A stretch of 64,000 nt of DNA from Pelagibius sp. CAU 1746 (GCF_039839785.1 NZ_JBDOQT010000001.1:3286001-3350000), one strand, 5' to 3'. Positions 8,884 through 18,894 are shown, numbered from the stretch's first letter. Notes: a model not told the origin generated them from the letters alone. Numbers and translations: made by a program.

Positions 8884-10116
8884 TCAACCGGTGCTCCGCT
8901 GGGGTTCGTCTCGATCCTCCGCCTCGTCAGCGGTGTCCTCTTCCTCGTCCCCGGCGAAGGCGGCCTCTTCCAGCTCGTCTTCCAGCTCGTCGTCGGCTTC
9001 GTCGAAGTCCTCTTCCGCCGCGACTTCCGTGTCGCCTTCTCCTTCTTCGAGATCGCCGTCTTCCGCGCCCCCGGCGCTGATGTCCCCGGCATCGTCCCGG
9101 GCGTCGTCGCCGGCCGCCTCCAGAACCTCGTCCTCCAGGCCGTCTTCGGCGCCGTCCTCCTCAGCCTCCGAGAGATCGACTTCCTGCGGCAGCATCTCCT
9201 CGCCGAAGGTCGCCTCCAGCAGCTCCCGCTCGCTGCCTTCGATGATCTCGCTCTCGTCGTCGTCCTCGTCCTCGTCGACCTCTTCCGGCATCACGTCGCC
9301 GGCGGCCGGGAGCAGCCCCCGGTCGCCGAGCGCGGTCAGCGCCGGGCGGGTATCGAGCAGACCGGCGGCCTTCAGCTCCTCGACGCCCGGCAGAGCATCC
9401 AGCCCCTCCAGGCCGAAGTGGTCGAGGAAGGCGTCCGAGGTCCCCCAGGTGACGGGGCGGCCCGGCGTCTTGCGGCGTCCCTTGGGCCGGATCCAGCCGA
9501 TTTCCAACAAGGCGTCGAGAGTGCCTTTGGAGAGTGCGACACCGCGCACTTCCTCGATCTCGGCGCGGGTGACGGGCTGGTGGTAGGCGATCACCGCCAG
9601 GGTCTCCAGGGCGACGCGCGACAGCTTGCGCACCACCTTGTTCTCCAACTCCATGCGCGGCGCGAGATCCTCGGCGGTGCGGAAAGCCCAGCGGCCGCCG
9701 CGCCTCACCAGGTTCACGCCACGGTTGGCATAGAGCGCCTCCAGGCCGGCCAGCAGCGGTTCCATCTTCACATCTTCAGGTAGGAAGCGGGCGAGCTGGG
9801 CCGGGGCCAGGGGCTCCGCCGAGGCGAAGAGCAGCGCCTCGACAAGGCGCAGGTTGTCGAAGTCGGTCGGGGCTGCCTCAGCTTCCCCGGACTCATCGCC
9901 GGACTCATCCTCGGCGGCGGCGGCGATGTCGCCCTCTTCGTGGTCTTCTTGCATCTGGTCGTCGGCGCCCTCCACCGCCAAGGCGGCCGCAGCGACCTCG
10001 CCATCTTCCGCGCCCTCGGTGTCCGCCTCGACGGCCGGGGTCTCCGGCGTTTCCGGCCCGGAATCCTCCGTCTCGGTCGCCTCAGGCGTTTCGATTTCTG
10101 GGGTTTCGGAGTTCAT
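8884..10116 (-). CDS. scpB: Segregation and condensation protein B with long acidic extensions
   Basis: 410 residues, about twice the usual length. The winged-helix ScpB core runs from about residue 87 to 265 (LVEALLFASAEPLAPAQLA; ETLAVIAYHQPVTRAEIEEV; GRPVTWGTSDAFLDHFGLE). ScpB dimers bind ScpA and, with Smc, form bacterial condensin. Unusual here are an acidic Glu/Ala-rich N-terminal stretch (1-86) and an acidic tail of about 135 residues (275-410) made mostly of Asp, Glu, Ala and Gly. Its ATG overlaps the scpA stop (ATGA), as expected for partners made in fixed ratio. Confidence 0.93.
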   Translation of the reverse strand: MNSETPEIETPEATETEDSGPETPETPAVEADTEGAEDGEVAAAALAVEGADDQMQEDHEEGDIAAAAEDESGDESGEAEAAPTDFDNLRLVEALLFASAEPLAPAQLARFLPEDVKMEPLLAGLEALYANRGVNLVRRGGRWAFRTAEDLAPRMELENKVVRKLSRVALETLAVIAYHQPVTRAEIEEVRGVALSKGTLDALLEIGWIRPKGRRKTPGRPVTWGTSDAFLDHFGLEGLDALPGVEELKAAGLLDTRPALTALGDRGLLPAAGDVMPEEVDEDEDDDESEIIEGSERELLEATFGEEMLPQEVDLSEAEEDGAEDGLEDEVLEAAGDDARDDAGDISAGGAEDGDLEEGEGDTEVAAEEDFDEADDELEDELEEAAFAGDEEEDTADEAEDRDEPQRSTG

Positions 10117-10922
10117 GCTTGCTCCTGTTGCTCCTCGGCGGCGCTGCGCAGATAGATGGGCCCGAAGCTACCATCCTGCCGAATGCGCAGCTTGCCTGCC
10201 TTGCACATCTCAAGGGTCGCGGCGAAGGTCGACGCCAGGGCGGATCGCCGCAGCAGCGGGTCGCCATGTATCTGCAGTTCGGGCGGCAGAAAGGTCGACA
10301 GCGTACGCCAGCCCGGCATAGCGCCGAGCATGGATGACAGTCGGGTCACCGCCTGATCGACGGAAAAAAGCTCGGTCGCGCGGATCTGCAGGTTCTTCGG
10401 GCCGGCCTTGGCACGCTGGCGGCCATAGGCCTTCAGCAGGTCGAACAGCGTCGCATCGTAGGTGGTCGTGGTGCGGGTCTTCACGCGCTCCGGCGTCCCC
10501 CGGCAGAAACTGTCGTTGCCGAGTTGCGGCAGCGCCATCAGCTTTTCGCCGACGTCGCGCATGGCCTGCAGGCGCTGCATCTGGAACTTCAGGGCGGCGG
10601 CCATCTCGGCGCCGCTCGGCTCCTCCTCGGTGCCGGTTTCCGGCAGCAGCAGGCGCGACTTCAGGTAGGCCAGCCAGGCCGCCATGACCAGATAGTCGGC
10701 CGCCAGTTCAAGGCGGATCGCCCGCGCCTCCTTCACGAATTCCAGGTACTGCTCGGCCAGGTCCAGGATGCGGATATGCTTCAGGTCGACCTTCTGGTCG
10801 CGCGCCAGTTCCAGCAGCACGTCGATCGGACCGGCATAGCCGTCCAGTTCCAGCAGCAGCCGGTCGCGGGTCGCGCTGCGCGCGCCCTCGATCCCCTCCT
10901 CGAAGGGAACCACCTCACTCAC
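10113..10922 (-). CDS. scpA: Segregation and condensation protein A (kleisin)
   Basis: 269 residues. The N-terminal block LLLELDGYAGPIDVLLELAR and ARAIRLELAADYLVMAAWLAYLKSRLLLPE (two parts) are diagnostic for ScpA, the kleisin that bridges Smc heads; the C-terminal winged helix is present. The start is GTG at 10922, supported by a GAGGAG ribosome site nine bases upstream. The stop overlaps scpB by four bases. It lies 43 bases behind the M50 protease gene. Confidence 0.94.
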   Translation of the reverse strand: MSEVVPFEEGIEGARSATRDRLLLELDGYAGPIDVLLELARDQKVDLKHIRILDLAEQYLEFVKEARAIRLELAADYLVMAAWLAYLKSRLLLPETGTEEEPSGAEMAAALKFQMQRLQAMRDVGEKLMALPQLGNDSFCRGTPERVKTRTTTTYDATLFDLLKAYGRQRAKAGPKNLQIRATELFSVDQAVTRLSSMLGAMPGWRTLSTFLPPELQIHGDPLLRRSALASTFAATLEMCKAGKLRIRQDGSFGPIYLRSAAEEQQEQA

Positions 10923-10964
10923 GGCTGGAACTCCTCATTCGGACCCTCAAAAATTGCAGTTCTC

Positions 10965-11666
10965 CTAGGACAGACCCGCCAGCCAAGTGAAAAACGGCAT
11001 CAGCCACATCACCGGCGTGCGAATCACCGTGTCGAAGAACGACAGGTTAGCACCAAAGGCCCGCCCTGCGTAGGGCAGCAGGAAGAAGGCCGCCACCAGC
11101 AGAATCAGGCCGTAGCGCTCCATTTTCGCCAGCGGCACGGCCAGGCTGAGGGGGAGAATCCCCACGGCGATGCGCCCACCGTCCAGCGGCGGCAGCGGCA
11201 GCAGATTGAGGACCGCCAGCACCAGGTTCAGGAAGATCGAATTCAGCAGCGTCTGGCGCAGCCAATCGGCCGCCGGGTCGGGGAACAAGCCGGCCGGGTG
11301 GAACAGCAGCGCCGAGATGACCGCCAGCAGTAGGTTCGACAGCGGCCCGGCGGCGGCCACGTAGACCATGTCGCGGCGCGGCTTGCGCAGGCGGTGGAAA
11401 GCGACCGGCACCGGCTTGGCGTAGCCGAAGACGAAGGGCAGCGGCGAAACGTAGAGCAGGATTGGCAGCGCGATGGTGCCGAAGGGATCGATGTGCTTCA
11501 GCGGGTTGAGGGTCACCCGCCCCAGCTTGTAGGCCGTATCGTCGCCATAGGACCAGGCGATGATCCCGTGCGCCGCCTCGTGCAGGGTAATCGCCAGCAG
11601 GATCGGCAGGATCCAGGTGGAAATGGTGTAGGCCTGCGCCGAGAAGTCGATATCGAGAAGGGGCAT
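10965..11666 (-). CDS. Site-2 protease family (M50) membrane metalloprotease
   Basis: 233 residues with about five or six membrane helices. The zinc motif HEAAH lies in the first helix (LLAITLHEAAHGIIAWSYGD) and the third ligand motif is NLLPLPPLDGGRI. Members cleave membrane proteins within the bilayer; this short type lacks a PDZ domain and its substrate is unknown. The start ATG overlaps the nagZ stop by one base (TGATG). Upstream in the same frame the open frame is antisense noise and is excluded. Confidence 0.9.
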   Translation of the reverse strand: MPLLDIDFSAQAYTISTWILPILLAITLHEAAHGIIAWSYGDDTAYKLGRVTLNPLKHIDPFGTIALPILLYVSPLPFVFGYAKPVPVAFHRLRKPRRDMVYVAAAGPLSNLLLAVISALLFHPAGLFPDPAADWLRQTLLNSIFLNLVLAVLNLLPLPPLDGGRIAVGILPLSLAVPLAKMERYGLILLVAAFFLLPYAGRAFGANLSFFDTVIRTPVMWLMPFFTWLAGLS

Positions 11667-12700
11667 CAGGCGATATTCATGATCGCTTCCAGGCGCCGCA
11701 GCAAGGCCGCGGCATCGACCGCCTCGGGGGAGCCGAGGCGCGCCCGGCCGGCGGCGATACGGCGCTGGGCCTCTGCCGTCAGCGGGCCGACGGCGGCGGC
11801 CACCTGCTCCATCTCGTCCGGCTTGCCGTTGCAGTGCAGTGCGACGTCGCAGCCGGCCCCCAGCGAGGCCTCGGCGCGCTCGCCGAGACTGCCCTTCAGG
11901 GCCTCCATCGAGAGATCGTCGGACAGCAGCAGGCCGTCGAAACCGATCTCGCCGCGGATCACCTGCGAGACGACGCCGGGTGATGTCGTCGCCGGGCGCT
12001 CGGCGTCCAGCGCGCTGTAGACCACGTGGGCGGTCATCGCCCAGGGGGCGTCGGCCAGAGCCTTGAACGGCTTGAAGTCGGTGGCTTCCAGTTCGGCCTT
12101 GGCGGTGCCGACCACCGGCAGACCCTTGTGGCTGTCGACACGAGCGCGGCCGTGGCCGGGAATGTGCTTCACGATGGGCATGACCCCGGCGGCCAGCATG
12201 GTCTCGCAGACCACACGGCCCAGATCGGCCACCAGTTCCGGATCGCCGCCGAAGGAGCGGTCGCCGATGACGTCGTGGGCACCCGGGAACTGCAGGTCGA
12301 GCAGCGGGACACAGTCGACATCGATGCCCAGGTCGGTCAGCTCGGCGGCCAGCAGTTGGGTGTTCAGCTTCAAGGCCTCCTGAGCCCGCTCCCGGTCGTG
12401 GCTGGCCAGCCGCCCGAAGAAGCTGGCCGGCGGCGCGGCACGCCAGTGCGGCGGCTTCAGCCGGGCGACACGCCCGCCCTCCTGATCGATCAGCACCGGA
12501 GCGTCGTCGCGCCCGACGCTGGCGCGCAAGGCAGCCACCAGGTCGCGCACCTGATCCGGCGACTCGCAATTGCGCTGGAAGAGAATGAAGCCGAAAGGAT
12601 TGGCGGCGCGGAAGAAGCTTTCTTCAGCGGCGCTGAGACTAAGCCCCGCGCATCCGTAAATGGCCGCGGTCGGCGTCGGCAGGTCGGCGGTGTTGGGCAT
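11666..12700 (-). CDS. nagZ: Beta-N-acetylhexosaminidase (peptidoglycan recycling)
   Basis: 344 residues, glycoside hydrolase family 3. NagZ removes N-acetylglucosamine from anhydro-muropeptides in the cytoplasm during cell-wall recycling. The family motif KHIPGHGRARVDSHKGLP contains the catalytic-loop Asp-His pair, LIDQEGGRVARL the substrate loop, and GFDGLLLSDDLSMEAL the nucleophile Asp. The ATG at 12700 (MPNTADLP) overlaps the SPOR gene stop by one base. The pairing SPOR-nagZ-scpAB is common in alphaproteobacteria. Confidence 0.95.
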   Translation of the reverse strand: MPNTADLPTPTAAIYGCAGLSLSAAEESFFRAANPFGFILFQRNCESPDQVRDLVAALRASVGRDDAPVLIDQEGGRVARLKPPHWRAAPPASFFGRLASHDRERAQEALKLNTQLLAAELTDLGIDVDCVPLLDLQFPGAHDVIGDRSFGGDPELVADLGRVVCETMLAAGVMPIVKHIPGHGRARVDSHKGLPVVGTAKAELEATDFKPFKALADAPWAMTAHVVYSALDAERPATTSPGVVSQVIRGEIGFDGLLLSDDLSMEALKGSLGERAEASLGAGCDVALHCNGKPDEMEQVAAAVGPLTAEAQRRIAAGRARLGSPEAVDAAALLRRLEAIMNIA

Positions 12701-13758
12701 CAGCGTTGTGTGACGAGGCAGTCCTGGTTGCGGGCTTTCAATTGAGCGCAGACCTTGGCCGCCGCGTCTCGGCTGGCGAAAGGCCCGGTCTGGACACGGT
12801 AATAGGTCACTCCCTTCACCTTCGCTGCTTCCAGCGCCAGCCTGAGACCGCCCAATTGCTCGGGGTGAGCTTTTTGGAGGCGCCCCCACTCCTGGGTCGC
12901 CGCCGCCTCGGATTTCACCGAGGAAAGCTGCAGCACCACCTCGCCCGCTGTCAGGGCCGCCGTCTGATCCGGGGCCGCCTGCGTCGCCACCGGACCTGCC
13001 GCCTTCTCGGGCGCCGCCGCTCCATTCGCCGTCTCGAGCGGCGCCTGCTCCAGCAGCGCGGCGATCTGGTCGCCGTCGTCCGGGGTCGCCGTCTCCGGCT
13101 TCGGGATCGGCTTGAGGACACCGGCGTCGGCCATCTCCACGGGCGCTTCCGCTGCCGCCGGATCCTCGCCGGCGGCTTCGGGGGCCTCGGCCATCAGGGG
13201 GGCTTCGGCGGCTTCGGCCGGCGCCGAGTCCTCGCCGCCCGCCCGGGCCATCTCGGAAGGTGCCGCCTCGGCGGAGTTCTCCAGGGGTTCAGGCTGCAGG
13301 GGCTGGGGGGGCTGCGGCGTCTCGGGGGCCGGCAGCAGGCGCTCCACCTGGCGTCCCTCCCCCTCCGCCGAGCCGTCATTCAGCACCAGCTTATCCTGAT
13401 AGGGCACCTCCATGCCGCCGGGCTGCTCCGGCTTCACCTTCTCAGGCATGGGCTCGGCGCGTACCACGGGCAGCTCCTCGCTGGCCATCTTGCCGGTCCC
13501 CCAGGTGTAGGCGTACCAGACAATCGCGCCGAAACAGGCCACCGCCGCCAGGGCGGTGACGATCGGCACCAGGCTGCGGCGCCCGCGCAGGCCGGCCTCC
13601 AGCTCGGCAGTGTCCTCGTCGAAGGCGGTACTGCGGCTGTCGGCCCCGCGGTCCCGGCCGTAGATGATGCGGCGCATGCCCTCATCGCTGAAGGGGGGCG
13701 AGCCCGCCGTCAGTTCGTCGTCGTCGCCGTTCCGGCCGCGTCCCGGCTCGTTCGCCAT
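12700..13758 (-). CDS. SPOR-domain membrane protein
   Basis: 352 residues. Order: charged cytoplasmic region (1-60), one membrane helix (about 61-83, LVPIVTALAAVACFGAIVWY), a long Pro/Ala/Glu-rich periplasmic linker, and a C-terminal SPOR domain (about 272-352; VVLQLSSVKSEAAATQEWGR ... YYRVQTGPFASRDAAAKVC). SPOR domains bind denuded peptidoglycan at division sites. Such proteins help daughter-cell separation. It is 16 bases or fewer behind argS (stop at 13759) and one-base coupled to nagZ. Confidence 0.92.
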   Translation of the reverse strand: MANEPGRGRNGDDDELTAGSPPFSDEGMRRIIYGRDRGADSRSTAFDEDTAELEAGLRGRRSLVPIVTALAAVACFGAIVWYAYTWGTGKMASEELPVVRAEPMPEKVKPEQPGGMEVPYQDKLVLNDGSAEGEGRQVERLLPAPETPQPPQPLQPEPLENSAEAAPSEMARAGGEDSAPAEAAEAPLMAEAPEAAGEDPAAAEAPVEMADAGVLKPIPKPETATPDDGDQIAALLEQAPLETANGAAAPEKAAGPVATQAAPDQTAALTAGEVVLQLSSVKSEAAATQEWGRLQKAHPEQLGGLRLALEAAKVKGVTYYRVQTGPFASRDAAAKVCAQLKARNQDCLVTQR

Positions 13759-15513
13759 TCAGCGCATCTCCTCAACCGGCGTAACACCGAAGATCTCCAG
13801 ACCCGAAGCGATCACGAAAGCAGTCGCCTGCACCAGAGCCAGGCGCGCCGCCGTCATCGCCGGATCGTCCGGCAGCAGAAAGCGCAATTCCGCATTGTCC
13901 TTGCCCTTGGTCCAGAGGCCGTGGAAGGCGCCCGCCAGATCGTAGAGATAAAAGGCCACCCGATGTGGTTCGTGAGCATCCGCCGCGCTTTCAAGCAGAC
14001 GGGGCCATTCCGCCAAGAGCTTAATCAGATCAAGCTCCCCCGAGTCGGTCAAGCGATTGAGGTCCGCGCCCGCCAAAGACACAGGATCTAGGGAAACTCC
14101 CGGCATTTCCGCCGCTGCGTGGCGCAGCACCGAACAGCAGCGGGCATGGCAGTACTGGACATAGAAAACCGGGTTGTCGCGGGACTGCTCCATGACCTCG
14201 ACCAGGTCGAAATCCAGGGTCGCGTCGTTCTTTCGGGTCAGCATGATGAAGCGGACCACGTCCTTGCCCACTTCCTCGATGACCTCGCGCAGGGTGACGA
14301 AGGTGCCGGACCGCTTGGACATCTTCACCAGCTCGCCGCCGCGCTTCAGGTTGACCAGCTGGCAGAGTTTCACGTCCAGCTCGCCCTGGCCCTCGGTCAG
14401 GGCCTTCACGCCGGAGGTCATGCGCTTCACGTAGCCGCCGTGGTCGGCGCCCCAGACATCGATCATGGTCGCGAAGCCGCGGCGGAACTTGTCCAGGTGA
14501 TAGGCCATGTCGCCGGCGAAGTAGGTCCAGGACCCGTCGGACTTCTTCAGCGCCCGGTCGACGTCGTCGCCGAACTCCGTCGCCTTGAAGAGAAGCTGCG
14601 GGCGCGGCTCCCAGTCCTCCGGCGTCTTGCCCTTGGGCGGCTCCAGCACGCCGGTGTAGGTGAGACTGCGGGCCTCGAGGAATTTCAGCACCTCCTCCAC
14701 GCCGCCGGCCTCGACCAGCTTGCGCTCGGAGGAAAACACGTCCTGGTGGACGCCCAGGAAATCCAGGTCGGCGCGCACCAGGTCCATCATGGAATCGATG
14801 GCGAACTGGCGCACCACGGGCAGCCATTCGCCCTCGTCCTTGCCGAGCCACTTGTCGCCGTCGCGTGCGGCCAGGGCCTTGCCGGTGTCCTTCAGATAAT
14901 CGCCGGGATAGAGGCCTTCGGGGATCTCGCCGATATCCTCGCCCAGGGCCTCGCGGTAGCGCAGATAGGCCGAGCGCGCCAGGGTGTCGACCTGCCCGCC
15001 GGCGTCGTTGATGTAATACTCCTTGGTCACCTTGTAGCCGACCTTGGCCAGCAGCCCGGCCAGGGCGTCGCCGACCACGGCGCCACGGGCGTGGCCGACC
15101 GTGAGCGGCCCGGTCGGGTTGGCGGAAACATACTCGACGTTCACCGCCTCGCCGGCGCCCATGTCGCTGGCGCCGTAGGCGGTGCCTTCCTTCAGGATCT
15201 CCGCCAGGCGCGCGTACCACACCGCAGGGTCGAGGCGCAGATTGATGAAGCCGGGCCCGGCCACCTCCACTTCCGTGACATCGGCCACCTCGGCAAGGCG
15301 CGCCGCCAGGGCCTCGGCCAGGTCGCGCGGCTTCCTGCCCGCCGCCTTGGCCAGCACCATGGCCGCGTTCGTCGAGAGATCGCCGTGGCCGCGCTCGCGC
15401 GGCGGTTCCACCGCCACCCGGGCGGTGTCGAGCCCGGAGGGCAGCTCGCCGGCCCCGGCCATCTGCTCAAGCTCACAAACAACAATGTCCTTGAAGTATC
15501 TGAAAACGTTCAT
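13759..15513 (-). CDS. argS: Arginine--tRNA ligase
   Basis: 584 residues, class I synthetase. The HIGH-like motif is in [20 protein letters not shown], the KMSKS-like motif is KMSKRSG, and the N-terminal Add-1 domain (about 1-100) and the C-terminal anticodon-binding DALR domain are complete. I chose ATG at 15513 ([11 protein letters not shown]). The ATG overlaps the stop of the upstream dgt gene (ATGA), so both are probably translated together. Confidence 0.96.
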   Translation of the reverse strand: MNVFRYFKDIVVCELEQMAGAGELPSGLDTARVAVEPPRERGHGDLSTNAAMVLAKAAGRKPRDLAEALAARLAEVADVTEVEVAGPGFINLRLDPAVWYARLAEILKEGTAYGASDMGAGEAVNVEYVSANPTGPLTVGHARGAVVGDALAGLLAKVGYKVTKEYYINDAGGQVDTLARSAYLRYREALGEDIGEIPEGLYPGDYLKDTGKALAARDGDKWLGKDEGEWLPVVRQFAIDSMMDLVRADLDFLGVHQDVFSSERKLVEAGGVEEVLKFLEARSLTYTGVLEPPKGKTPEDWEPRPQLLFKATEFGDDVDRALKKSDGSWTYFAGDMAYHLDKFRRGFATMIDVWGADHGGYVKRMTSGVKALTEGQGELDVKLCQLVNLKRGGELVKMSKRSGTFVTLREVIEEVGKDVVRFIMLTRKNDATLDFDLVEVMEQSRDNPVFYVQYCHARCCSVLRHAAAEMPGVSLDPVSLAGADLNRLTDSGELDLIKLLAEWPRLLESAADAHEPHRVAFYLYDLAGAFHGLWTKGKDNAELRFLLPDDPAMTAARLALVQATAFVIASGLEIFGVTPVEEMR

Positions 15514-16727
15514 GCGTTCTTGACTCGAAGATCGAAATTCTTGACGTGCTCGTCCAGCGCGTAGCGGTCGGTCATGCCGGCGATGTAGTCGGCCACCAGC
15601 CGCGCCCGCTCGGGTTCCGCCAGGTCCCGCGCCGCGGCCTGCCACTCGTCGGGCAGGCAGTCGGGCCGGGCCAGGTAGTGCTCGAACAGCTCGCGCACCA
15701 CCCGCTTGGCCTTGGTGGTCATGCGGTTGACCTTGTAGTGGCGGTACATGCGGGCGAAGAGGAAGGATCGCAGCGCGCGGTCGTTCTGGCGCATCTCGTC
15801 GGAAAAGGCAACCAGCGGCGCCGCCAGGGCGCGCACCGCCGCGGCCGATGCCGGCCGGGTCTCGGCGATGCGCCGGCGCGTCTCGGCCAGCAGGTCGGAG
15901 ACCATGTGATCGATGACCCGCCGGATGGTCTCGTGGATCAGCCGCCCTTCCTCCAGCTTCGGGTAGCGCGCCTCGACCTCGGCCAGCACCGGGCCGACCA
16001 GCGGCAGGTCGCGCAGGTCGTCCAGCGAGAACAGACCGGCGCGCAAGCCGTCATCGATGTCGTGGTTGTTGTAAGCGACGTCGTCGGAAAGAGCGGCCAC
16101 CTGGGCCTCGGCGGAAGCGAAGGTCGCCACCTCCAGGTCGCGCTTGTCGCGGCAGTAGGCGGCCACCGTGGCCGGCACCGTCTCGCCCTCCCCCTCCTTG
16201 ACCCGCGCCGCGGGGCCGGTCAGCGGGCCGTTGTGCTTGACGATGCCCTCCAGGGTCTCCCAGGTCAGGTTCAGGCCGTCGAACTCCGCATAGCGCTGCT
16301 CCAGCAACGTCAGGATGCGGAAGGTCTGCTCGTTGTGATCGAAGCCGCCGTAAGGTGCCATGGCCTGGTTCAGCGCGTCCTCCCCGGCATGGCCGAAGCA
16401 GGTGTGCCCCAGGTCGTGGGCCAGCGCCACGGCCTCGGCCAGATCCTCATTGAGGCCCAGGGCGCGGCTGATGGAGCGGGCGATCTGCGCCACCTCGATG
16501 GAGTGGGTCAGGCGCGTACGGTAGTAATCGCCCTCGTGATAGACGAAGACTTGGGTCTTGTACTTCAGGCGGCGAAAGGCGCCGGCATGGACGATGCGGT
16601 CGCGGTCGCGCTGGAAGCAGGTCCGGGTCGGGCTTTCGGGCTCCGCGATATCGCGCCCGCGGCTGTCCTCCGGCCGGCAGGCGAAGGCGGCGGGCAGACT
16701 CGGCAGGGGCATATCCGGGCGCGACAT
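15510..16727 (-). CDS. dgt: Deoxyguanosinetriphosphate triphosphohydrolase-like protein
   Basis: 405 residues, HD-superfamily phosphohydrolase. The metal ligands are seen in [14 protein letters not shown] (His) and [16 protein letters not shown] (His-Asp), with the later [12 protein letters not shown] providing the fourth ligand. Family members split dNTPs to the nucleoside and triphosphate and so influence dNTP pools; substrate choice of this type (dGTP or several dNTPs) is not certain. It begins the minus-strand run and is divergent from erpA, with 178 bases between the two starts. Confidence 0.9.
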   Translation of the reverse strand: MSRPDMPLPSLPAAFACRPEDSRGRDIAEPESPTRTCFQRDRDRIVHAGAFRRLKYKTQVFVYHEGDYYRTRLTHSIEVAQIARSISRALGLNEDLAEAVALAHDLGHTCFGHAGEDALNQAMAPYGGFDHNEQTFRILTLLEQRYAEFDGLNLTWETLEGIVKHNGPLTGPAARVKEGEGETVPATVAAYCRDKRDLEVATFASAEAQVAALSDDVAYNNHDIDDGLRAGLFSLDDLRDLPLVGPVLAEVEARYPKLEEGRLIHETIRRVIDHMVSDLLAETRRRIAETRPASAAAVRALAAPLVAFSDEMRQNDRALRSFLFARMYRHYKVNRMTTKAKRVVRELFEHYLARPDCLPDEWQAAARDLAEPERARLVADYIAGMTDRYALDEHVKNFDLRVKNA

Positions 16728-16905
16728 GGGCGCGAACCTACGGCTTCAGGATGTGTTACGCAATGGCGGTTTTCTGCGCCTTTTGAGGGGCTTCCCTGGG
16801 GCCGCCACGCGGTGATTTGACAAGCCAGGGGAAGTCCCTACATCTTGATGGTCAACCACAGGCGATCCGGGGCCGGAAAAGCCGGCCAAGGATCGAGGGA
16901 ATGTT

Positions 16906-17253
16906 ATGACCACAGCGGCAGACAGCCTGGAATTCTCGCTTACCGAGCGTGCGGCCAAGCGCGTGGCCCACCTGATCGAGCAGGAAGGTCAGGCGAGCCT
17001 GATGCTGCGCGTCGCCGTCTCCGGCGGCGGCTGCTCGGGCTTCCAGTACGGCTTCTCCTTCGACGACACGGTCAACCCCGACGACCGCACCTTCGAGCGC
17101 GACGGCGTCGTGACGGTGGTCGATGAGACCTCCCTGGAGCTGCTGAACGGCGCCCAGGTCGACTTCGTCGAGGATCTCGGCGGCGCGTCTTTTCAGATCA
17201 AGAACCCCAACGCCACGTCTTCCTGCGGCTGCGGCTCCTCCTTTGCCATTTGA
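16906..17253 (+). CDS. erpA: A-type iron-sulfur cluster insertion protein ErpA
   Basis: 115 residues. The three cluster-binding cysteines of the A-type carrier family are present: GGGCSGFQY and the C-terminal SSCGCGSSF. It accepts Fe-S clusters from the scaffold and delivers them to apoproteins. The N-terminal TERAAKRVAHLIEQEG and the DLGGASFQIKNPNA block fit ErpA better than IscA, but the subtype is partly inference. The ATG is preceded by GAGGGAATGTT, a usable ribosome site. Confidence 0.9.
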   Translation: MTTAADSLEFSLTERAAKRVAHLIEQEGQASLMLRVAVSGGGCSGFQYGFSFDDTVNPDDRTFERDGVVTVVDETSLELLNGAQVDFVEDLGGASFQIKNPNATSSCGCGSSFAI

Positions 17254-17322
17254 CCTCCTTCGCAGCCGGTCGCGATTCGACGCTTTGACCGGCACCGCCA
17301 CATCGCCTAAAGAATTTCGGTC

Positions 17323-18102
17323 ATGACAAGCATCGCCACCTGGAACGTCAATTCCATCAAGGCGCGCCTGCCCAACGTGCTGGACTGGCTGAAATCGGCC
17401 AAGCCGGACGTGGTGCTGCTGCAGGAATTGAAGTGCATCGACGACAACTTCCCGCGCCTGGAAATCGAGGAGTTGGGCTACAACGTCGCCACCCATGGCC
17501 AGAAGACCTACAACGGCGTCGCCATCCTCTCGAAGACGCCGATCGAGGACGTTATGGCCGGCCTGCCCGGCGACAAGCAGGACGAGCAGGCGCGCTACCT
17601 GGAAGCGACGATCAACGGCCTGCGCGTCGCCTCGATCTACCTGCCGAACGGCAACCCCATCAAGACCGAGAAATTCACCTACAAGCTGGCCTGGATGGAG
17701 CGGCTCGTCAGGCACGCCGAGAGCCTGCTGGCCAGCGAGCAGCCGGTGGTGCTGGGCGGCGACTACAACGTGATCCCCCAGGACGAGGACGTCTACAGCC
17801 CCACGGCTTTCGCGAGCGACGCCCTGACCCAGCCGGAGAGCCGCAGCCGGTTCCGCACCCTCCTGAATCTGGGCTTCACCGACGCCCTGCGCGCGCTGCA
17901 CCGCGAGCCGCACCTCTATACCTTCTGGGACTACCAGGGCGGCGGCTGGCAGAACGACCACGGCCTGAGGATCGACCACTTCCTGCTGTCGCCCCAGGCC
18001 GCCGACCGGCTGGAGGCTTGCGACATCGACCGCGAGCCACGCGGCAAAGCCAAAGCCTCCGATCACACTCCGGTGGTCTGCCGCCTGCGCGATCCGGCGT
18101 AA
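17323..18102 (+). CDS. xth: Exodeoxyribonuclease III
   Basis: 259 residues, endonuclease/exonuclease/phosphatase fold. Catalytic positions are visible: TWNVNSIKAR (Asn), LLQELKC (metal-binding Glu), VLGGDYNV (Asp-Asn), GLRIDHFLLS and the final SDHTPVVC (Asp-His). The enzyme cuts abasic sites and 3' blocked ends in base-excision repair. It is 69 bases after erpA and six bases before the rhomboid gene, so erpA-xth-rhomboid may be one transcript. Confidence 0.95.
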   Translation: MTSIATWNVNSIKARLPNVLDWLKSAKPDVVLLQELKCIDDNFPRLEIEELGYNVATHGQKTYNGVAILSKTPIEDVMAGLPGDKQDEQARYLEATINGLRVASIYLPNGNPIKTEKFTYKLAWMERLVRHAESLLASEQPVVLGGDYNVIPQDEDVYSPTAFASDALTQPESRSRFRTLLNLGFTDALRALHREPHLYTFWDYQGGGWQNDHGLRIDHFLLSPQAADRLEACDIDREPRGKAKASDHTPVVCRLRDPA

Positions 18103-18108
18103 GGGCCG

Positions 18109-18888
18109 ATGCCCTTCATTCCGCTGCACGACACCACGCCGCGCTATCTGATCGCGCGGCCCTGGACGACCTGGGCGCTGATCGCCGTCACCGCGCTGAT
18201 CTATTTCTTCCAGGTCTCGGGCCCGCCCGACTCGAACCTGCAACTCGTCTACGGCCTGGGGGTGATCCCCGCGACCCTGGTGGGCAGCGCCGAACTGGCC
18301 CCCGGCCTCAAGCTGGTCGATCCGCTGCTGACACTGATCAGCTATCAGTTCCTGCACGGCGGTCTCGCGCACCTGGGCGGCAACCTGCTCTATCTCTGGG
18401 TCTTCGGCGACAACGTCGAGGACGCCATGGGGCACGGCCGCTTCCTGGCCTTCTACCTGGCCTGCGGCGTGGCCGCCGCCCTGGCGCAGGTCGCCGTCGA
18501 GCCCACTGCGGCCGCACCGCTGATCGGCGCCAGCGGCGCCATCTCCGGCGTGCTGGGCGCCTACCTGATCCTGCATCCCAGATCGCGGGTGCTGGTGCCC
18601 ATCGGCTTCATCCCGCTCTACCTGCCGGCTTGGCTGCTGCTGATCTTCTGGTTCGGATTTCAGTTCTTCGCAGCCTTCGCCGGCCCTTCGGCGCAGAACG
18701 TCGGCTGGTGGGCGCACATCGGCGGCTTCGTCGCCGGGCTGCTGCTGATCTTCGTCTTCCGCTACAGAGCCGTGCCGCTGTTCGGCCTGGGCGATCCGCC
18801 GGAGGGTGTGACGCTCAGGCGCGGCGCCGCCTGGCAGCGCCGCGGCGGACCCGATTCACCGCGCAAGAAGCACGGCTTCCGAAAGTAG
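18109..18888 (+). CDS. Rhomboid-family intramembrane serine protease
   Basis: 259 residues with six or seven membrane helices. The nucleophile Ser is in GASGAISGVLGAYL and the catalytic His in VGWWAHIGGFVAGL; the preceding helix contains FLHGGLAHLGGNLLYLWVFG, the oxyanion-forming His-Asn region. These proteases cut membrane-anchored substrates; this one has no recognisable extra domain, only a basic C-terminal tail. It is convergent with the PilZ gene, six bases apart. Confidence 0.92.
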   Translation: MPFIPLHDTTPRYLIARPWTTWALIAVTALIYFFQVSGPPDSNLQLVYGLGVIPATLVGSAELAPGLKLVDPLLTLISYQFLHGGLAHLGGNLLYLWVFGDNVEDAMGHGRFLAFYLACGVAAALAQVAVEPTAAAPLIGASGAISGVLGAYLILHPRSRVLVPIGFIPLYLPAWLLLIFWFGFQFFAAFAGPSAQNVGWWAHIGGFVAGLLLIFVFRYRAVPLFGLGDPPEGVTLRRGAAWQRRGGPDSPRKKHGFRK

Positions 18889-18894
18889 TGTGGT

